Shown one piece after another: positions 59,862 through 64,000 of a DNA stretch of 64,000 nucleotides. The DNA is from Foliamicus sp965115835 (GTDB lineage Bacteria; Pseudomonadota; Gammaproteobacteria; Steroidobacterales; Foliamicaceae). Position 1 is the first letter of the stretch. The number at the start of each line of letters is the position of its first letter. Position numbers and translations under genes: made by a program. The DNA lies in assembly GCA_965115835.1 (NCBI GenBank), contig OZ220471.1, positions 2,418,001-2,482,000 on the forward strand, written 5' to 3'. The notes under the pieces are model-generated. The model saw nothing but the letters and a program-made list of their open reading frames with translations, did no database searches and was not told where the DNA came from.

Positions 59862-60424
59862 GCCGCCTTCACCCCCTCGGCGGCCAGCAGGCGCTGCTTG
59901 CGCGGCAGCCCGCCGCCATAGCCGCACAGCGCGCCATCGCCGGCAACGATGCGATGGCAGGGCACCAGCCAGGCGACGGGATTGGCGTTCAGCGCGCCGC
60001 CCACCGCGCGCGACGCGCCGGGTCTGCGCGTGCGCCTGGCGAGTTCGCCGTACGATTCGGTGCGCCCGGCGGCCACGCCCAGCAGGGCCTGCCAGACATC
60101 GAGCTGAAACGCCGTGCCGCGCAGAACCACTTCGACAGTGTCTCTGCCGCCTGAAAAAAGACGCGCCGCCCTTTCACGCGCCCAATCGTCGTCGCGTTCC
60201 AGCTCTGCCCCGCGCCAGCGGCGCGCCAGCTGTCGCCACATGCTGTCTTGTGGGCGGTCCGCGTAGGCGAAGCGACACAAGACGCCATCGGCTTGCGCCA
60301 GCATCAACTCGCCCAGGGGACTGGACGCAAACCCTGCAATCACGCGGCGGCCTTGCGCGGGAATCCGGTCACGGTCTTCGAAGCGGGCGCGCACGGCGGG
60401 AGGAATCAGGCTGAAGGTGGTCAT
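59858..60424 (-). CDS. ogt: Methylated-DNA--protein-cysteine methyltransferase
   Basis: 188-residue suicide repair enzyme that takes alkyl groups from O6-alkylguanine. The active-site motif is LVPCHRIVAGDGALCGYGGG with the acceptor Cys in PCHRI. The DNA-binding part FQLDVWQALLGVAAGRTESY, GELARRTRRPGASRAVGGAL and NANP are family-typical. The N-terminal domain starts RVIAGFASSPLGELMLAQAD. Whether it is the Ogt or the MGMT/Ada-C type cannot be fixed; the symbol is a best guess. Start ATG 60424. It overlaps lipA by 4 bp, an uncommon pairing. Confidence 0.92.
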   Translation of the reverse strand: MTTFSLIPPAVRARFEDRDRIPAQGRRVIAGFASSPLGELMLAQADGVLCRFAYADRPQDSMWRQLARRWRGAELERDDDWARERAARLFSGGRDTVEVVLRGTAFQLDVWQALLGVAAGRTESYGELARRTRRPGASRAVGGALNANPVAWLVPCHRIVAGDGALCGYGGGLPRKQRLLAAEGVKAA

Positions 60425-60536
60425 GCTACTGGTATAAAGATGCGACAGTCAGGCCAAGTGTAGCAGTCTTGCAGCAGGCTCCGTGGCCGCCGGGGAAGCG
60501 CAGGCGGAAGCGCGCGCCGTGGACAAGGGGTGGCGG

Positions 60537-60650
60537 CGGCGCTTGGCCCTTGCGGTTTGCGGATGGTTCTGCCGCGCTTGTGTGCGTCCAGGTTCGCTCC
60601 ATGGGCCCGGCCCTGGCTGATCCTCGCGGGCGCCCGCAATTCCTCCAGGG
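60537..60650. repeat. Dispersed ~100-bp intergenic repeat, copy B
   Basis: Aligns with copy A (44606-44713) over most of its length and with copy C (about 14215) at both ends. It is placed 113 bp upstream of ogt and about 95 bp before the divergent DUF192 gene. Core text is CCCTTGCGGTTTGCGGATGG, TTCTGCCGCGCTTG and GGCTGATCCTCGCG. It fills the middle of the 320-bp ogt/DUF192 gap, in which no gene is supported. Confidence 0.5.
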
Positions 60651-60744
60651 CTCCGGCGAAACAGGCGGGCGGGTTGGCCGTCATGGTTTCGGCCTCGGGG
60701 CCGAACGGACACAGGCTTCCGATTGTAGCGGGTACATTTGCGGC

Positions 60745-61191
60745 ATGGATTCAAGGATGTTGGCGCTGGCCGCCCTCATGCTGTTGTGGCAGCCAGCCGG
60801 CGGCCAGGATCTGAGCTCGCTTGCGCAGGCCCGGGGAGTGCTCGAGGCGTCCGGAGGCGCGTGCGTGCTGCTGGATTTCTGGCTGGCGGAAACCCCGGCC
60901 CAGCAGCGCCGCGGCCTCATGCATGTGCGTGACCTGCCCGAGAACCGGGGCATGCTGTTCGTTTACCGTCGCGAGCAGCCCATCAGCATGTGGATGAAGA
61001 ACACCTACGTTTCGCTGGACATGCTGTTCATCCGTGCCGACGGGACCGTGGCCCGTATCGCCGCCGGTACCCGCCCCCTGAGCCTGGACAGCATTCCGTC
61101 CGGTGAGCCGGTCAACCGGATTCTGGAACTGAAGGCCGGCGCCGTGGAGCGCTGGGGCATTCAGCCGGGCGATCGGCTCCTCGCGCCATAG
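60745..61191 (+). CDS. Secreted DUF192 family protein
   Basis: 148 residues. The N-terminus MDSRMLALAALMLLWQPAGG is a Sec signal (likely cut after AGG). The DUF192 domain follows: FWLAETPAQQRRGLMHVRDL, RGMLFVYRREQPISMWMKNT, YVSLDMLFIRADGTVARIAA, then GEPVNRILELKAGAVERWGI. The family pattern R..GLM.R..L....GMLF...W.MKNT..pLD.lFi is complete. The product is periplasmic; the biochemical role of the family is not known to me. ATG 60745 is used; ATG 60757 would shorten the signal. It converges with the EF-G-like gene. Confidence 0.88.
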   Translation: MDSRMLALAALMLLWQPAGGQDLSSLAQARGVLEASGGACVLLDFWLAETPAQQRRGLMHVRDLPENRGMLFVYRREQPISMWMKNTYVSLDMLFIRADGTVARIAAGTRPLSLDSIPSGEPVNRILELKAGAVERWGIQPGDRLLAP

Positions 61192-61237
61192 CCCGGGCGC
61201 AAGAGCCGCCGCGAGGCAACGGCGGATGGGACCGGCT

Positions 61238-63271
61238 TCAGTCCTCGCCAGGCCGGAAGGCGTCTTCGAGCCCCTTCTGGATGAGGGGCGGCGCCGTGGC
61301 ATAGTGGTCGAACTCCATGGTGAAGGCGCCTTCGCCGCCGGTGAGCGACTTCAGGCGGGTCTGGAAATCGCCCAGTTCGCCAATGGGCGCTTCGGCGGCA
61401 ATGATCACCTGGTTTCCCGGCAGGGAATGGTTGCCGCTGATCCGGCCGCGCGCGCCGGACAGATGGCCGGCAATGTCGCCCATGTATTGCCCCGGAGTAG
61501 TCACTTCGATCCTTGCGATGGGCTCGAGCACAATGGGTCTGGCCTTGCCGACCGCATCGAGGAACGCCTTCCTTCCGGCGGCCACAAAGGCCACTTCCTT
61601 GGAGTCCACCGGGTGGTGCTTGCCGTCATGCACGGTCACGCGCATGTCCTGCAAGGGGTAGCCGGCCACCGCGCCTTCCGCCAGCACCTGACGCACGCCC
61701 TTCTCGACCGCCGGCATGAACTGCGAGGGAATCACGCCGCCCACCACCTTGTCGACAAACTCGAAGCCACCTCCCCGCGGCAGCGGCTCGACGTTCAGGA
61801 ACACCTCGCCGAATTGCCCGGCGCCGCCGGTCTGTTTCTTGTGCCGGTGATGGCCCTCCGCCTTGCGGGTGATGGTCTCGCGGTAGGCAATGCGCGGCTG
61901 GCGGGTTTCGACCTCCAGATTGAACTCCTCGCGCATGCGGTCCAGGACCATCCGCAGGTGCAGTTCGCCCATGCCCCGCAGCACGGTTTCCCTGGCCTGC
62001 GCGTCGAACTCCAGCCGCAGGCTGGGATCCTCGGTCGTCAGCTTGGCAAGCGCATCGGAGAGCTTTTTCTCGTCGCCCCTTCGGGTCAGTTCCAGCACCA
62101 CGCCGTGCATCGGCGCCGGCATCGGGGCGGGCTTGAAACGCAGGCGATCGTGCGCATGGCTGGCATGCAGAACGCCGCTGTAGCGCAACTCGTTGATCTT
62201 GGACAGCGCGGCGATGCCGCCGGCCCCCACCGACTGTACTTCCTCGGCCGCGGCGCCCTGCACCGCGTACAGGTGCGCCGCCCTGATCGCCTTGCGCTGG
62301 TCGTCCAGATACAGCGAATCGCCCACGGCCACCTTCCCCTGGAACACCCGAAACAGGCCCATCTTGCCCACATAGGGATCGACATTGATCTTGAACAGGA
62401 GCGCCACGGCGTCCTGGTCCGGGTCGACCTTCAGGACAACGGCGTCATCGTCGAGAGTGCATTCCGGCGGGCTGCCCTCGCACGGTGACGGCGCCAGCCG
62501 CTCCATGATGCCGAGCAGTTGATTGAGGCCCGCGCCGCTGGCCGACGAAACGAAGCACACGGGAACCAGATGCCCCTGGCGCAGGGCGCGTTCGAAGGCG
62601 CCGTGCAGCTGCTCCGGATTCATGTCCTCGCCCTGCTCGAGGTACTGCTCCATCAAGTCGTCGTCCAGTTCCACGACCTGATCCACGATGATGGTGCGCG
62701 CCTCGGCGGTGGACCCGAAGTCGGTGGCGCGATCCTCCGGGCTGAAATAGCAATCGGCCACGCTGGTCGCCCCGTCAGCCGGCAGGTTGAGCGGAATGCA
62801 CTCGCGACCGAAGGTTTCCCGGATCTGCGCCATGAGTCCGGCAAGGTCGGCGGTGTCGCTGTCGATATGCGTAATGACGATGAACCGCGCCAGCCCCATC
62901 TGTTCGGCGGCCGCCATTGTGCGCCGGGTCATCAGTTCGATGCCTGCGGCCGCATTGATCGCGATCATGGCGGTTTCGACCGCCGGCAGCACACTCAGCG
63001 CGCGCCCCGCGAAGTCGGCGGAACCCGGGGTGTCGATCAGGTTGATGTGGGCGCCTCCGTGTTCAAGATGGCATACCGCCACATCGGCGGAGTACTGCAG
63101 GCGCTTCTCTTCAGGTCGGTGGTCGCATACGGTGCTGCCGCGCTCAATGCTGCCGGGCGTCTTGATTGCTCCGGCGGCCGCCAGCAGGTTCTCTGCCAGC
63201 ATGGTCTTGCCGGCGCCGGAGTGTCCGAGGAGAACGATATTGCGAAGGGAGGCAGTGGATGGATGGGTCAT
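61238..63271 (-). CDS. Elongation factor G-like GTPase
   Basis: 677 residues with the full five-domain EF-G layout but clearly a paralogue of FusA. G1 is GHSGAGKTML, G3 DTPGSADFAG, and the G4 position reads VITHIDSD where EF-G has NKxD. Domain II has KVAVGDSLYLDD, domain III RGMGELHLRMVLDRMREEFN, and domain IV KKQTGGAGQFGEVFLNVEPL (canonical K.SGG.GQ.g.V). The end has VTTPGQYMGDIAGHLSGARG and RISGNHS. ATG 63271 (MTHPSTASLRNIVLLGHSG). The altered G4 motif could weaken guanine specificity. It may act in ribosome recycling, stress translation or not on ribosomes at all. Confidence 0.9.
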   Translation of the reverse strand: MTHPSTASLRNIVLLGHSGAGKTMLAENLLAAAGAIKTPGSIERGSTVCDHRPEEKRLQYSADVAVCHLEHGGAHINLIDTPGSADFAGRALSVLPAVETAMIAINAAAGIELMTRRTMAAAEQMGLARFIVITHIDSDTADLAGLMAQIRETFGRECIPLNLPADGATSVADCYFSPEDRATDFGSTAEARTIIVDQVVELDDDLMEQYLEQGEDMNPEQLHGAFERALRQGHLVPVCFVSSASGAGLNQLLGIMERLAPSPCEGSPPECTLDDDAVVLKVDPDQDAVALLFKINVDPYVGKMGLFRVFQGKVAVGDSLYLDDQRKAIRAAHLYAVQGAAAEEVQSVGAGGIAALSKINELRYSGVLHASHAHDRLRFKPAPMPAPMHGVVLELTRRGDEKKLSDALAKLTTEDPSLRLEFDAQARETVLRGMGELHLRMVLDRMREEFNLEVETRQPRIAYRETITRKAEGHHRHKKQTGGAGQFGEVFLNVEPLPRGGGFEFVDKVVGGVIPSQFMPAVEKGVRQVLAEGAVAGYPLQDMRVTVHDGKHHPVDSKEVAFVAAGRKAFLDAVGKARPIVLEPIARIEVTTPGQYMGDIAGHLSGARGRISGNHSLPGNQVIIAAEAPIGELGDFQTRLKSLTGGEGAFTMEFDHYATAPPLIQKGLEDAFRPGED

Positions 63272-63440
63272 GCTCGAAAAATCTCGGCCTTGTTCTTTCG
63301 GACGCACCATGCGGCCTGACCCGGCGGCGGAATTCCGGGCGGCAGGGTGCGGGAATTTACCACAGGCCCGCCGAGCGCAAGCGCTCCTGTCTTCCCTGAC
63401 GCCTTGAGATCGTGTGCCCGAACACGAGCGCTCGCGCGGG

Positions 63441-63899
63441 CTACCGGTCTTCGGCCCGGAACTCCCGGTGGCAGTTCCGGCAGGCGTCCGCCAGCCTCTT
63501 CAGCGATTGCGCCATGAACTCCCTGTCGCCCGACTCGGCCGCGGCTGCGAGATTGCGGCCTTCGCGTTCGGCCGCCTCGGCCCGGGCCAGAAACTGCTCC
63601 GGACGCTGCCAGATTCCGGGCAGCGCGGCGGTCTCTCCGGTCTCCGAACCGGGCGGGAAAAGCGAGCTGACCAACTGCGCATTCAGTCCCAGGGACATCG
63701 CCTGGGTCTGGAGATGACGCTCGTCGAACTCGATATCCCCCGCAAGCAATTCGGTCAATGCGGAAAGGTGAGTCGCCATGCCCAGCATCACGTCCTTGCG
63801 GTATTCGATCACGTCTTGCATGTCTGACGCCGCCGCACCGAGAAAGAGGGCAGCGCCAACCGCGGCCGCGAGCGGCCCGCTCAGGTGCTGCGCCCGCAT
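63441..63899 (-). CDS. Cytochrome c' (class II cytochrome c)
   Basis: 152 residues with a Sec signal (LAAAVGAALFLGAAASD) and a C-terminal heme-attachment motif CRNCH inside LADACRNCHREFRAED, the four-helix-bundle cytochrome c' arrangement. VIEYRKDVMLGMATHLSAL and WQRPEQFLARAEAAEREGRN match the first and third helices. Periplasmic; family members bind NO or take part in electron transfer. Start ATG 63899. It ends about 170 bp upstream of the EF-G-like gene on the same strand; that gap holds nothing recognised. Confidence 0.9.
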   Translation of the reverse strand: MRAQHLSGPLAAAVGAALFLGAAASDMQDVIEYRKDVMLGMATHLSALTELLAGDIEFDERHLQTQAMSLGLNAQLVSSLFPPGSETGETAALPGIWQRPEQFLARAEAAEREGRNLAAAAESGDREFMAQSLKRLADACRNCHREFRAEDR

Positions 63900-63934
63900 G
63901 GTTTGAACATCGCGCCGAACCCGCCGGCCGGCAA

Positions 63935-64000
63935 CTACAGCTCGCGCAGGGCCACGGTGACCCGCGCATTCGCCGCCCGGACAGCAGGGAAGGCCCCCCC
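63935..64000 (-). CDS. C-terminal tail of a probable FtsX-like ABC permease (cut by window end)
   Basis: Only 21 residues and a TAG stop are visible: a reading ending AFPAVRAANARVTVALREL. This resembles the closing segment of MacB/FtsX-like permeases, which read like P..RAA...v..aLR.. right before the stop. The stop lies 35 bp upstream of the cytochrome c' start on the same strand. The identification is tentative because so little is present. Confidence 0.35.
   Translation of the reverse strand, partial: GGAFPAVRAANARVTVALREL

Noticed and set aside
1..64000. tRNA, rRNA, riboswitch and CRISPR signals
   Set aside because: I looked for tRNA-like TTCGAATC arms, direct-repeat arrays and known leader motifs in the intergenic gaps and found none that could be supported by eye.

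Overview
The window is the replication-origin neighbourhood of a high-GC gammaproteobacterium, followed by housekeeping blocks and one accessory island. The gammaproteobacterial call rests on the order rpmH / dnaA-dnaN-recF-gyrB, a long GyrB of about 845 residues, heterotetrameric GlyQ/GlyS and a 469-residue adenylylatable-type GlnA. I cannot name a genus. Coding density is very high, many genes overlap by 4 bases (ATGA junctions), and GTG starts are common. No tRNA, rRNA or CRISPR array was recognised.

Layout. 1-6330 (minus strand): rpmH, rnpA, yidC, mnmE, mnmG and a truncated OppA-like lipoprotein; yidD, rsmG and parAB are not where they usually sit. 6512-13141 (plus): dnaA, a DnaA-box-bearing putative oriC, dnaN, recF, gyrB. 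13406-21525 (minus): plsC, gmhB, glyS, glyQ, an SCP2-type thiolase, a ketoacyl-synthase-like/DUF35 fusion protein and a Tat-exported DUF1838 protein, mostly spaced as one operon.

21901-35843 is the accessory island. It holds a coiled-coil membrane protein in tandem with a giant RecQ-type helicase that also carries a topoisomerase-type zinc finger and a PD-(D/E)XK-like nuclease. Divergent from these is a roughly 2000-residue SF1 helicase with a transglutaminase-like region, DUF4011, a C-terminal nuclease and DUF3320. Next come a PmeII-like type II restriction-modification pair, two unknown small genes and a DUF2335 membrane protein whose 5' end looks frameshifted. I read this as a defence island; the two-helicase/coiled-coil cassette is the best candidate for an undescribed system.

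36068-49174: glnA and a DUF4124 protein; pyrD (class 1B), gpsA and a membrane rhodanese (minus); envC and an ABC-2 permease (plus); a photolyase (minus); an RND efflux adaptor-pump pair (plus). 49252-60424 (minus): ogt, lipA, an M48 lipoprotein protease, a small protein, a rhomboid protease, a Met/His/Asp-rich lipoprotein, an exported methyltransferase, a GldA/permease/GldG/DUF4340-type ABC system, an M50 protease and a Rieske oxygenase. 60745-64000: a secreted DUF192 protein, an EF-G-like GTPase, a cytochrome c' and the tail of a likely ABC permease.

Two repeat families stand out. The first is a 121-bp element with 13-bp terminal inverted repeats, present three times (13235, 21739, 37507), each copy flanked by a 9-bp direct repeat, two of them perfect. 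It behaves like a non-autonomous transposable element (MITE). The second is a looser repeat of about 100 bp that occurs in three intergenic regions (about 14215, 44606, 60537), each time just upstream of a minus-strand gene.
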